Part shown: piece by piece, positions 12,329-23,203 of the stretch
Position numbering within the stretch: position 1 is the first letter of the stretch
Layout: each line of letters begins with the position of its first letter
Assembly (NCBI GenBank): GCA_027604505.1
Contig: JADIIX010000006.1
Coordinates: 129,746 to 193,745 of the forward strand
Length of the DNA stretch: 64,000 nucleotides
Source of the DNA: Gonapodya sp. JEL0774
Lineage: Eukaryota; Monoblepharomycota; Monoblepharidomycetes; Monoblepharidales; Gonapodyaceae
Direction: 5' to 3'
Position numbers and translations under genes: made by a program
Notes under the pieces: model-generated
What the model was told of the DNA's origin: nothing
The model's input: only the letters and a program-made list of their open reading frames with translations
The model's database searches: none

Positions 12329-14683
12329 ATGAATACCATCAACCAAACGAAAGGAGGAGTGCCCAGAACTACCGAACGCATAGTTATCAAAAGAAAACCA
12401 GTTCCTACACTTCCCCAGTCTGGATCAAACACGGATATTGGTGGCAGCGACACGTCCATTGATTCCACACCTCTTCAATGCCTTACTCCCCCCATACCCC
12501 CATTAGCCTCAAATACTCACGGCACTCCCATATCCTCTGTGGCACAGTTTGTGCGCAGACAAGAGGGTCGCATCGCTCAGTCAAGCATCAACCTGCCGCC
12601 CAGATCGGTGCCGGCATCACGGGCGATAAATGCTGACTCTGCACGGAGCACTAGCCCAGACCAACCTCCATTGAATCAACAGCCTGCTTTACCCCCGAGG
12701 AGAGCACAGTCAGCATCGTCGCCGCAGACTGACTCGGCAAGGCAGGCTTCCACACGCGCACAGTCGGTCCTGAAATCGGAAGAAGACGACGAAGACCTCC
12801 ATAGCGGCGAGGACCGCAAAGACGAGAACCTTCGAGAACCTTCCAAGCCTGTTACACCACCGCGACTGCGCTCGCGATCTCTGTTATCGACTCCCACTCC
12901 TTCATCTGGCACATCTGACCACAGACCTCTACCGCCCTTGCCCCCACCTGCAAAAACTCCGACCGGCGTCTCCGCAGTTATTCGCCGTGTACCTCCTCCA
13001 CCCGTTCCTCGGTCCTCTCTCCCAACTTCTAGTTACATTTCTCAGACAAATGCACACAGTCGTTCTTCGTCTTCGTCTTCTACCACCTCTTTAAACACGT
13101 CCGCCGCACACTCCGCCGCCAAGACCTCACTTATTCGGACAGTTTCAAATGAAAATATGATAATTGCTGACCGCAGTAGTGAAGATGACTGCCGAAGCGA
13201 GAACAACGTGCGACATGCGCGTTACGCATTCTCTCGAGTCACCAAAAGGAACGTCACAGTGGTAAGAACAGGAGGTGAAGGTGGCAGTACAACTATTCGA
13301 GACGGTGATGTCGATATTTCGAACAAAGGAGGTGGTGACAGGTCCGCGAACAGTTTTTGATGTTACGTCCGATTTCTCGATACTTATGTAACGTCTCGAA
13401 ACCCACCTCCAGCTGGTCAAGTGGTGCTCTGGTCGGGTCTAAAAAGGTCTCGATTCAGGATAGGTACTATTCAGGCGCCGCCTACACTGTTACACTACCA
13501 ATTGATAGCTTACACAGTTGCACCAGCCCACTCATGGTCGTACCGGCTCGCAATCCTTTCACCTCCTCTCGTCTCCCATCACAACCCCCACACGTCCCGC
13601 CAACTCAACAATTTCGGCGTCCCATCCCACTCCCACTGACTAGCGGCAGTTCTGTCGCGCCTGTTCGGCTAAACCAAGGTGCACCCTCCACGCCTGTGCT
13701 TGCACCTTCCGATGATCCCTGCACCGCACAAGACCTCCGTACCCGACTTGAAGCTCTCGACGAGGAGTTTTTACAGCATAGGCGCAAAACAATTGAAAGA
13801 ACAAAAGAAATCGAAGGTCAGAGTTTTATGGGTTGGTGGGAGAACCTGCCCACATCTCATACTCCTCTTCCCTCCTATTAGCCTCTCATACATCCCTCCT
13901 CACATCCTTACGCACGATCTCCACGGCTCATCTTCGCACTACACAGCTGCTTCTCTACAACAAGCTACGGCTCGAACGACAAGTAACTTCCTTCGGTGGT
14001 AAACCCGTAACCCGGAGCTCAGTTGACGGTATGGCATTTGAACCAGACGAAAGTGAATTGGACAAGCTGATTGAGGGGATTAAGAAAGAGGTGGCGGCCA
14101 GTTGGGATCCGTCGATTGCAGCGGGAGGAGAGGATGTGCAGACAAAGGACGCTGGAGTCACAGGAGAGGTCATCAGAAGACGAGAGGTTGAAGTAAGTAC
14201 CTGCTTAGTTGTCAGTGACCTTCACAATTTTGATGATTGCATCCTCTACGTAAGTCTCGACTCCGTGGCCTCTTGCTCCAATTAGCGTCTCTCGACAGCC
14301 ACGCAGATTCCACGGAGCGCGAAGTTCGTGGAGCAATAAAGAATGTTGAGGAAAAGATTGTGCGGGGAGGAAAAGCGGCGGGTGGCGAAGTTGAGGGACT
14401 GTTAACAGGGGTGTCACCAGTGATTGAATCCCAGTATGACACACCAACGCACCAACATTTCATTACACAAGACGCTTCCAGTCATGGATCGGGTTCGGCC
14501 CCTTCTTTTTCACCAATTCAAATCTCATTCGACCATCTGGCCTCTTGCACCACGCAATCCCCACATGCATCGGCCAACTATGTGTCCAGCACCGCCGTGC
14601 TCTCCAAGTTATCAGACATACCTACCGGCAATCTGGTATCCTCTTTCGGAGAAGAGATGTTCAAGGCACTGGGGGCCTTTTGA
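12329..14683 (+). CDS. Ser/Pro-rich low-complexity protein of unknown function
   Basis: Not recognised. The first in-frame ATG is at 12329 (MNTINQTKGG). The first exon, of about 1 kb, is rich in Ser, Pro, Arg and Thr with PxxP stretches (PPLPPPAKTP, RVPPPPVPRSS) that could bind SH3 or WW domains. Later exons are predicted at about 13431-13811 (containing LEALDEEFLQHRRKTIER), about 13882-14190 (LLLYNKLRLERQVTSFGG, then an acidic helical part) and 14253-14683. Joining 13811 to 13882 and 14190 to 14253 keeps frame. The first splice is uncertain; a weak donor near 13341 fits the phase. The second half looks helical, with possible short coiled coils. A disordered scaffold or cytoskeletal protein is possible, but nothing in the sequence proves it. 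Confidence 0.6.
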
Positions 14684-14782
14684 AGGAGGGAAATCATTTT
14701 TGACAACGTACAACGTGCATATAATACTCAAATTACATAACGTTATCATAAACAAAATATTGACGCTCCTGAATAACAACCC

Positions 14783-14807
14783 AATAAAAGCGCTATCATA
14801 GAATAAA
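14783..14807 (+). terminator. Two AATAAA polyadenylation signals
   Basis: AATAAA occurs at 14783-14788 and again at 14802-14807, about 100-120 bp after the stop of the preceding plus-strand gene. They lie just before the stop of the convergent coiled-coil gene at 14836. They are plausible poly(A) signals for the plus-strand gene. Confidence 0.55.
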
Positions 14808-14835
14808 AGGATGGATAGGAGACTCGAGCGGCAGC

Positions 14836-17800
14836 TCAATCGTCAGCTCCCCGTCCCACCATAGAGTTATCTCGACTACTTCTACCGTTATTTCGCATAT
14901 CCCGCTCAAAAGACCTCTCACCCACCGCCGACACGCTCCTGCCAAACAAAGTGAAAGACTTTCCCCCACCTCCATTGATATCGGTGGAGTGATCGGGGTC
15001 TGGTAGTCCTTCTGCTTCCGCTGCCTTTTTGAGCACGTAGGCACGTCCGGCACGCGACATGGTTTTCGTAAGCATCGCAGCCCGGCTAGCGTCGATGGGC
15101 ACGTGAACGGACTTGAGGGAGTCCATGTCACGTTCGAGCTTCATAATTTTGATGCGAGATCTTTGTGTTGCGGATTGGAGCTCCACGTTTTCCTGTATTT
15201 GGAAACGGAAAAGAAGGCCATATCAACGAGCTCCGAAACAGAAAAAGATATTTCAGCTTACCTGTTTCAGCTTCAGGTTTTCTTTCTTAAGCCCGTCCAC
15301 GTATCGAATTTTCTGCTTGAGATTCTGGTGGCCCAAGAGTTTTGCGTATGATTCCGATGCCTCACGAGCCTCGCTTTCAGCCAAGTTGTTCTTCTGAAGC
15401 AGCAGTGCAAGACGGTCCGACAAACTGTCTTCGAACTTCATACGATCTTCTTCGATTTCGCGAATCTTCGCATTGAGCCTACAATATTTCATTTTGTGTC
15501 AATTCCCCCAGTGCTTTGATTTTGCGGTGAAATCCACTCACTTCTCAATTTCTTGGTGGAGCTGAATATTCTGCATTTCCAATTGTTCCGCAAGCCGCAA
15601 TGTCGCCTCTACCGATGCCGCGTCTCTCGCTCTGGCAGCAGCTTCCTGCAATAACGCAGTTATTTCGTCCTGTACCTTTGCCTTCTCTGCTGCGATCTGC
15701 TCATATGCCTCCGCGAGGTTGTTGTAGTTACCGCTAAGCTCTTGCAACTGACGTTTCAAATCCTCATTTAACTGCTCCAATCTGCGAACGGAATCTCGGT
15801 GTTCATCTTGCCGAGCCTTTGTCAGAGCTTCCCTGAGTTGCTCCCGTTCTTGAGAAGCACGAGTCAAGTCCGTGACGAGACTCTCATTTGACTCCTTCTC
15901 GGAGCGGATGGCGTCTTCCAGCTCGGCATTTCGTGCTAGAAGATCGTCCAGTTCACGCTCAAGCTGGGCTCTATCCTCCCGAGATTTGTCCTTTTCAGCC
16001 TCGAGTTCGGCAAGCGCTTGGTTGAGTGAGGCACGGGCTTTCTCAAGAGCATTCTGAAGCTCACGAACGCGAGAGTCTCGCTCCAAAACAGCGCGATCAA
16101 GACGTTGAAGCTGGGTCAGCATGTCCTGCATTTTTCGCTTGAGAGACTCCAGCTCCCCTTCTAGTGTTGCACGTTCCTCTCTTAGTTTTGCTACCTCTTC
16201 TCCAGAAATGACACCTGCATTTGAGATTGCATCGTCCCGCGCCGAAATAGCTTCCCTCAGTTCTGTTGCCATGCTGCTCAATTCCTCCTGAAGTCTTCCA
16301 ATGTGCTCGTCTTTTCCATCCAAATGCATCGTGACCTCATTCGCCAGCTGCTCCATCTCGGATTTGAGGCGCGAAATCTCTTTATCCTTGTCAGCCAGAT
16401 CAGACTCAAAAGTTCTTGATGCCTGTCCGAGAGCATCAGCAAAGTGATCGCGTTTCGCGAGTGCCTCTCGAAGAACTGCTTCCACGTCCCTCAATTGCGA
16501 GCGTAGGTTGTCAACAATATCATCACGCTCCCGGACGGCGGCTTCAGTGTCCCGCAGCAAAATTGTTGCTTCCGAATGCAGCTTCTTGGCGGCTGCCAGA
16601 GAGGTCTCCAGCTCCTTGATCCGCCTTTCCATAGCCGCCATATCGTCTGTGTGAGCCTTCGAGTCCCGATCTCTGCTGCTCCGGGACTCCGAGAGTAATC
16701 TCTCGAGCCGGATGACAACTTCCTCCTTTTCTCGCGCTGTGTCACCCGCTTGGCCTGCCATAGCCTCCAAGTCTCCTAATTGTCTCCGAAGACCGTCGAT
16801 GGTTTCCTGTTGTCTGCGGTTGAGTATCTCAACGTTCTCAAGTTTTCGCTTAATGTCCGAAACAGCTTCATCTGCATCTCGCTTGGTCCTTCTGAGCTCC
16901 TCCCCGGCATTTTGACCCCGTGTTTCCGCATCAGCGAGTGCGAGATTCAGACGAGTGAGCTCAGATTCTAGATGCCGAACACTGGTGAGGCTTGCCTCAC
17001 GTTCAGCTGCGTTCTGGTGAGTTGCTTCTCTCATTGCCGACTCAGTATCTGTAAGATGACGTCGAAGAGCATCGAGTTCTGCGGTAGCACCAGCAAGACG
17101 CGACGAAAGATCCGCCACAGTCGCCTATTCAGTGAGTTTAAAAATTTGGCGGGAACTGGTCCATCAAAAACTGAAGCAACACACCTGGTATCCCTGTCCC
17201 TCTTCCCTCCTTTCCACGGTGACTCTTTCTATAACCTCTCTACTCTCTTTGCTAACCCTTTCCACCATTTCTGTCTGTTCCTTTCGTGTTCTCTCAACCT
17301 CCTCTTTCGCTTCCCTCACTTTCTCTTCCATTTTCGCCGCCTTCTCGCCAGCCTCTTTAGCGATCCCTTCCATTCTACGCCTCGCTGCATCCAAGTCTCT
17401 TCTCAGACCCGCCAGATCTGTCTCCCGTTCTGCGACGACCTGTTTCAGCTCAACCTTTTGAGCCTCGGCCTGCTCTGCTCGTTCAAGGGCTTCGCGAGCC
17501 AGCTGCTCTACTTCTTCTACCCTACTCTCAGAGAGCCCATGGGCTTCTTCAATTTTGGCGATGTGGTCGTCCCTCTCGTCGAGAACCGTATTAAGCTCCC
17601 TAATATGCGAATCGCGATCCGCAACCTGAGACTCGAGATCCACAATGCGCATTTCATGTGCCTCAAGCGTCAATTCGAGCTCTTTGTATCGAGAAGTAAT
17701 CTCCTCCATCGATGCTTCGAGGTGTTTCAATTGCAGTTCCCTCTCCTCAGCAACCGCTCCCATCTCACCCAATCTCCGCTCCGCCACGTTCAAAGCTGTT

Positions 17801-20800
17801 TCAAAGTCCTTCAAACGTGCTTCGCGTTCTCTCAAAGCACCATGATGGTCTTCCTGCTCCCGGTTCCGCTCCTCCATCAGGATCCTCAGCTCCTCCACCT
17901 GCGCCTCGCGCTCCCTTAGCTCCCCCTCCAAGCTTTTTGCCAGCATTTGCTGCTCTTCAAGTGCGGGCGCAAGGGTCCTGACATGTGCCTCGAGCTCCTC
18001 CAGCGCTTTCTCAAGTGCCTTGATGTGATGCTCCCGCCTCTCGAGGTCAAGAATGAGGTCGTTGCATTGCCTGTCGCGATCTTCGCACGCTTTCGCAAGC
18101 TCCATGGCTTGTTCTTCAAGTTTGGTAATGCGGGCGTTACGGTCACTCACATCACTCGATGTCTTCTGCAACTGGCCGTCTCGCTGGCGAATCTGATCTT
18201 GAAGCTCCTTGAGCCTCTCTTCCCGATCATCCACGGCTGCTTGCTGCTGCTCAAGGCGCCCTTCATGTCTGTCCAACGCCTCCTCCATTTGCCTGAGCAG
18301 CCCTTCCCTCTCCTCCACAGCCGCGTTCAAGGACTGTATTTCCTTCTCCCGCTCCACCTGGGCTTGTTCCAATTGGCTAATGATGCTGTCTCTCTTCTCC
18401 ACCGCTGCCTGTAACTCCCTCGCGTGTCCCTCTTTCTCCATGGCGGTGTTCTCTTTCTGGTCCACTGTTTTCTCCAGTTCAGCAACTCGCGCGAGTGTGC
18501 CCTCAAACTCCCTCATTTGACCCTCCCTGTCGTCCAAAAGACGCTCTAGTTCACCGATACGCTCCTCTGCTGCACACAGTGCGTCCTCCAAATCTCCAAC
18601 CCGAGCATCGCGCTCATCCACAACTGCCCTCGCCTCAATTGCACGGCCTTCAGTTTCAGCTAATGACTCCTCCAACTCCACAATCCGCCTATCCCTGCTC
18701 GCAATGTCCTCCTCTGCTGCCCGGAGTCCATCTTCCATCTCCACGACTCTTGCTTCCGCGTCCGCTCGTGCCACGCGCTCCCGCTCAGTGTCCTCCACAG
18801 TTCCCTCCAGCCGCTGCTCAACCTCAGTGAAAACGTCTTCCATCTCTCTCACGCGCTCTCGTGCATCATCAAGGGCACGCTGCAGTTGCGCGCGGTCACC
18901 GTTCAAATTATCCAACTCCTCCCTCAGCCGTCGAAGTTCACCAGCTGCCTTATCCGTTTCTCCAGTCATTTCCGCTCTCAACCTTCCCAGCTCACCAGTC
19001 AGTTGAGTTGCCCTTTCAGCCGCAACCTCAACTTCCCTCGTTCTTATGGCCAATTCCTGGGCGTGCCTCCTTGACAAGTCCTCAGCCTGACTCAGGGCGC
19101 TACGGACAACATCCAAATCATCGTTGAGACGCTGAACATCCGAAAGGGCACGGTCCCGAGCTGATGACAGTCTGGCGGACGTAGTAGCAAGCTCCGCTCG
19201 CAACGATGTGATCTCGGCGTTCAGAGATTGATTATGCTGGTGCACGGAAGTAGAACGCTGCATCAAATCACCACGGTGCCGGTCAAGCTCGGCAGTCAAG
19301 GCGACCACTTGTTCTTTCGCAGATTCCAGCTCTGATATGGCGACTGTGAGTTCGCTTTCAACATCCACAAGCCGTCGTTCCAGTTCGAGACGCGCCTTGG
19401 TCTGGTCAGCAACCTCGGAACGTGCAGAATCTCGTTCTGTCCTCTGATTAGTCAGCGCTGCACGCAAATCTGCGACCTCTCTTCGCATCGCCTGCAAATC
19501 CGTTGATAGTTTGGTCCTCTCACTAGCGAGCTCTGAACGAACCACTTCCCGTTCGTTTGCGGCGCGGTCCGCATCTGCATGGGCGGTCATCAGGTCCTTG
19601 CTTTGTTTGGCAAGCTGTGCTTGAAGCGATTCCCGGTCCGACTCAACCTCCTCCAAATGTCGATTGGCGTCATTAATTGTGCGTTGGAACTGTGCACGAA
19701 GATCTGCAATAGCACGAGATGTGTTGTCCTTTTCCATTTGCAACTCGGATTTTACTTCCTCTAGATCAGCTCTGGCTTTCCCAGCCTCATTTTCCGCTTG
19801 CAGTGTCCGTTGTTCCAACTGCGAGTTGGCTTTCTGGGCAGCCTCGAGGGCGACTTTTTGGTCCTCAACTTGGACGCACAACTTCTTCATCTCTTGATCC
19901 TGTTTAATACGTGTGGTGTGGAGTTCCGAAAGTTCGAAAGATTGGGCAGACCGGGTCGCAGTGGCTTGTGCCTCTATGTCGTTCGCGCGGGACTCTGCAG
20001 CACCAGCTCGTTCAGCCACTTCGTGCAATCGTTCATCAGCTTCTTTCGAACGAATTTCTGCAGTTCGTGCTCGCTGCTCGGCCTCATAGAGTCTCTCCTC
20101 GGTAGTGCGAGCCCACTCGTCCATTTTGACAACCCTCTCCTCAGCTGCCCTGACTCTTTCCTCGGCCTCTTTTTCCCTGGCTTCTACATCTTCTTTCAAA
20201 GCAGCCAGCTCCTCGGAGTGGGCCTGGGTCAATTGCGCAAGATTGTCTCTTAACTGCACCACCTGGTCCCCCACGCGACGAGAATCGTCGAGCTGTAGTT
20301 CAAGTGATCGGGCCCGACCCGAAGCGCGAGCAAGATCTGCCTTCAGCGACGCAAGGGCAGGGTTGTGGACGGGTAGGTTCGCGATTGCGTGCCGCAGTGC
20401 CTCGACATCACGACAGATTTGATCAGTGGATGCCTTGTCCAGTGATACGGACTTTAAGAGTGCGAGTGCGTGTGGATGGAGATTCTCCGCATTTGACGAG
20501 GCTATGGAATTGAGGGAAGGAATATGGGTGGAGACGAGGGGGTGGAGGAGACGGCGCTCGAGGGTATCAAGGAGAGTCGAGAATGCGTCGTGCTGCGGAT
20601 AAAACGATCGTTCCCGATAGAAAGCAAAAGGCACCAAAAATCAACGGGAGAGCGATAGATTCAGGACCATCCGTTCGAATCAGCGAAGCAATAGGTGTTA
20701 ACTTTCACCCAGGCCAACGAACTCAGTGCGGTATTCCAACTTAGACTCACTTCCGGCGCCGTCCCATCACTTCTGACTTCCTTGGAATCTCTGGTTTCTC

Positions 20801-20942
20801 GACTTCGGACCTGATCCGTTCGCCCTCCGCCTTCACCAGCTCGGTCAGCAGCAGAGTGGTGCTTTTTCTTTAGCGGCCGTGGATTCCGGGGCGGTCCCGA
20901 TCCTGAGTGTAGTGACGTGTCGCTAGGGTGCGTCGACAACAT
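14836..20942 (-). CDS. Giant coiled-coil protein, 1918 residues
   Basis: Five exons (20751-20942, 17185-20592, 15542-17124, 15262-15478, 14836-15192) sum to 5757 nt with compatible phases, giving 1918 residues. The start is the ATG at 20942. After a basic, disordered first 64 residues, almost the whole protein is heptad-patterned coiled coil rich in Glu, Arg, Leu and Ala. A short C-terminal tail (DINGGGGKSF onward) is disordered. A central stretch is built of 14-residue repeats, annotated separately. There is no motor head, kinase, GRIP, KASH or membrane segment. Size and architecture resemble rootletin-, CEP- or golgin-type structural proteins. In a flagellated fungus a basal-body or rootlet role is an inference, not a homology call. 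A myosin-tail or SMC identity is unlikely because head domains are absent. Confidence 0.85.
17515..18690 (-). repeat. About 28 tandem 14-residue (42-bp) coiled-coil repeats
   Basis: Within the giant coiled-coil gene, consecutive units follow the pattern x-L-E-x-A-L-x-E-R-E-x-x-I-x. Examples are DLEDALCAAEERIG, QMEEALDRHEGRLE, ELQDQIRQRDGQLQ, ALEKALEELEAHVR and DLESQVADRDSHIR. Each unit is two heptads. Spacing is almost always exactly 14; near 18450 and 18090 the spacing shifts by one or more heptads or a partial unit. DNA-level identity between units has decayed, so the repeat is seen mainly in the protein. Confidence 0.85.
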
Positions 20943-21158
20943 CAATCTTGGGTAACGGGCGGGAATCGGGACCTCGTTTATGGGGCGTTCATCCGGGGCG
21001 GACAGTGCACTGCCAGACGGCTCACACCATTTGTGAGCAGGGGGTTTATAATAGTTTATTGTATTTCAATATTCAGTTTTATCAAAGGTTCTATGCAGCA
21101 GAGTACTATTGTCCGGTGTGTATTAGCTGGGTAGCTGAAATCCACTCATTTGCGTCAA

Positions 21159-21887
21159 TCAAAGCTTTCCCTGCGCAAGGTCCTCTTGCAAAAGGTACTC
21201 CTCGACAAAATAGTTTTCAATTGTCCAAAAGTCGAGGAATGAGTATATGTGCAATCCCACTTTAATCATGTTCGGCAAGGTCATCCATGCATTTTGGTTC
21301 CATTTCGGGCCAGCAAACATTCTCGTGTAATTCAATAAATCTTTCTTCTCCTCCACACACTCAGTGACAATACCGTGCCACTCCTTGGAATCCGGGACGG
21401 TCAGGGCGTTCACCTTGTTGCGAACGTAACCCGCGAGCGGATGAATTTTGAGTGAGAGTGGAGTGTGCTGTTCATACCACTCCTTTGTGAACGCCTCGTC
21501 ATCTAACCTGGGGTTTCGTCGGAAGAGAGTCACTAAAGTCACACCAGGCGCCTTCTCTCCCACACCCCATGTGCGCTTCCGCATCACGGGTACAGATTCT
21601 TCGACACTCCACCCTTCCACGGTGCCAGGTAAATCACCAACGATATCTTTCGCTTTCATTAGCTGCAGATGTGTACCTTTCACTGAGAAAAGTGCCATTG
21701 GTTTGTTGACATAGGGCACCAGGGAGAATCTAGGCGGAGGGTCCTCAGTCAAATACAGAATGTGTTCACCCGGACCAATCGTCTTGAGAAGTTCGGTGAT
21801 TGTTGAACGAGCCGCGTCCGAAAACTGTTTGAGTGGTGTTCCCAGTGGCGGATTCCACTTAAACATCCACTTCTGGGTTTCCGCCAT
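21159..21887 (-). CDS. EthD-domain (dimeric alpha/beta barrel) protein
   Basis: A single exon of 242 residues from the ATG at 21887 (MAETQKWMFKW). The frame stays open upstream to 22025 but without an earlier ATG. Residues around 140-180 read TLFRRNPRLDDEAFTKEWYE followed by QHTPLSL and AGYVRNKV. This is the pattern of the EthD domain (short-chain ferredoxin-like barrels with a conserved His after the F-x3-WY/YY helix). Members include fungal polyketide-tailoring and ether-degradation accessory proteins; most are uncharacterised. A second, degenerate copy of the fold may form the N-terminal half. No signal peptide or membrane segment. The gene is intron-free, unlike most neighbours. Confidence 0.65.
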   Translation of the reverse strand: MAETQKWMFKWNPPLGTPLKQFSDAARSTITELLKTIGPGEHILYLTEDPPPRFSLVPYVNKPMALFSVKGTHLQLMKAKDIVGDLPGTVEGWSVEESVPVMRKRTWGVGEKAPGVTLVTLFRRNPRLDDEAFTKEWYEQHTPLSLKIHPLAGYVRNKVNALTVPDSKEWHGIVTECVEEKKDLLNYTRMFAGPKWNQNAWMTLPNMIKVGLHIYSFLDFWTIENYFVEEYLLQEDLAQGKL

Positions 21888-22378
21888 CGCAGACGTCGGG
21901 AAGTGTAAGTTTAAGGTGCTGGCAAAGGGTGGCGCAGGGGTAAGGTTGGCCGGAAAGAACGAGCAGGTGACAGGGGCAGGGGAGGGCAGAGTGGGTGTTA
22001 TGAAGTCGGCTGTCGGGGAAGGCACCCGACACGAACAATTTATAATAAATTAGAAATGTGCACATAGGTACATAACAATACATACTCTGCCATAAAACAA
22101 GAGCATAGGGTGGTCCTGAATGCAATTTTACCATTGAAAGTAGTAAAATTTCCTTTCTTCTTGCCAGGACGATTCACAGGCTGCCCTGAGACTACTTGCC
22201 AGGAGGATGCACAGGTGAAGGATCCGTTAGAAGGAAGTCCACAGGTGATTCCACGGGGATGGTATAGAAGTGCAAAGGGGGTTCACTTACTCAAGCCAAA
22301 CGAAGTAAACAACTTGTTCTGACGGAGAGCAATGCTGGTCGCATAGGTGGTCTCCCCCCTTTCTTTTTGCGTGCTTGC

Positions 22379-23190
22379 TCAACCAGAGTTTTGCGCTTCA
22401 GGAAGATGCATCGACAAGCTCCATGGCGATTGCTCAATATTGGGGATCTGTAGATTGGCATCGGCCAGTTCCACTCCACAGATATAGACACGGCTGACAA
22501 CCCTCAAAGGTTTCCCTCCTTCAGAAACCAGTACTGCTCACCCAACATTGCGATGCTTCACGTTGGACACCTTTCAGGGTTATGGTCTCAACCAATCTTG
22601 TGTGCAGACCTAGAGTCTCGAATTGAGCAACCGCCGAGCGCTCAAAGGCGAAGGACAGGATGTGCGAGATACAAGGAACGTGATCCGTGTCCCTCCCGAG
22701 ACGCGACACATGTAGAGCTCCGGCCCTTCCCCGACTCGGCACCACCAGGCTCTTCGCATCAACGGTACCTAAACGCTCGACACGTCGGAGATAAGGTCCG
22801 AGGGCGGAGAAAGACCAAGAGGAAGGCCAGTTGTCGAACTCGAGAGGGTCGGGCAGGACGTAGAGGGCAACGTTCAACGTAGAAGATCCAACGAGAGCCT
22901 GTTGGTATCCGTACTTTTCGCGCTTTCTACATAATCGAGCATCCCGAGCGCAATCTCTCCTTTCCGCGGATCTGAGGGGTATTGGTTTGTTGTTACATAC
23001 TTGAAAGCATCATTCAGGCTCACCCAACTGATGAATCGTCCGTGTAACTCTGGTTGCGGAGTTGTCTTGAAAGACCAGTCGCGCTCGGAGCGGACGTGGG
23101 GGAAAGCGTGCGAGTTGTGGTGAGGTTGTAGCGCCTGGCCGTTGCACCCGACCGAAGCAGAAACAACGAGGCTCTCTAATTCCACTCCAA
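22379..23190 (-). CDS. Unrecognised gene, boundaries uncertain
   Basis: The minus strand has two good coding stretches. One covers about 23191-23047 (ELESLVVSASVGCNG ... RFISWVSLNDAF). It joins in frame, through a GTATGT donor and a TAG acceptor near 22924, to a second exon (KYGYQQALVGSSTLNVALY, VLPDPLEFDNWPSSWSF, and onward to about 22535). A likely last exon near 22474-22379 reads VYICGVELADANLQIPN, but its phase does not match the simplest donor. No in-frame ATG precedes the first stretch before a stop at about 23205. The start must therefore be in a further exon that overlaps the Snu114 5' end on the other strand, or be non-AUG. I do not recognise the family. Confidence 0.4.
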
Positions 23191-23203
23191 TTCCTGTTCA
23201 CAA

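Noticed and set aside
15872-20422. Many plus-strand frames rich in Ser, Cys and Phe
   Set aside because: They are antisense shadows of the repetitive coiled-coil gene, whose five minus-strand exons splice in frame.
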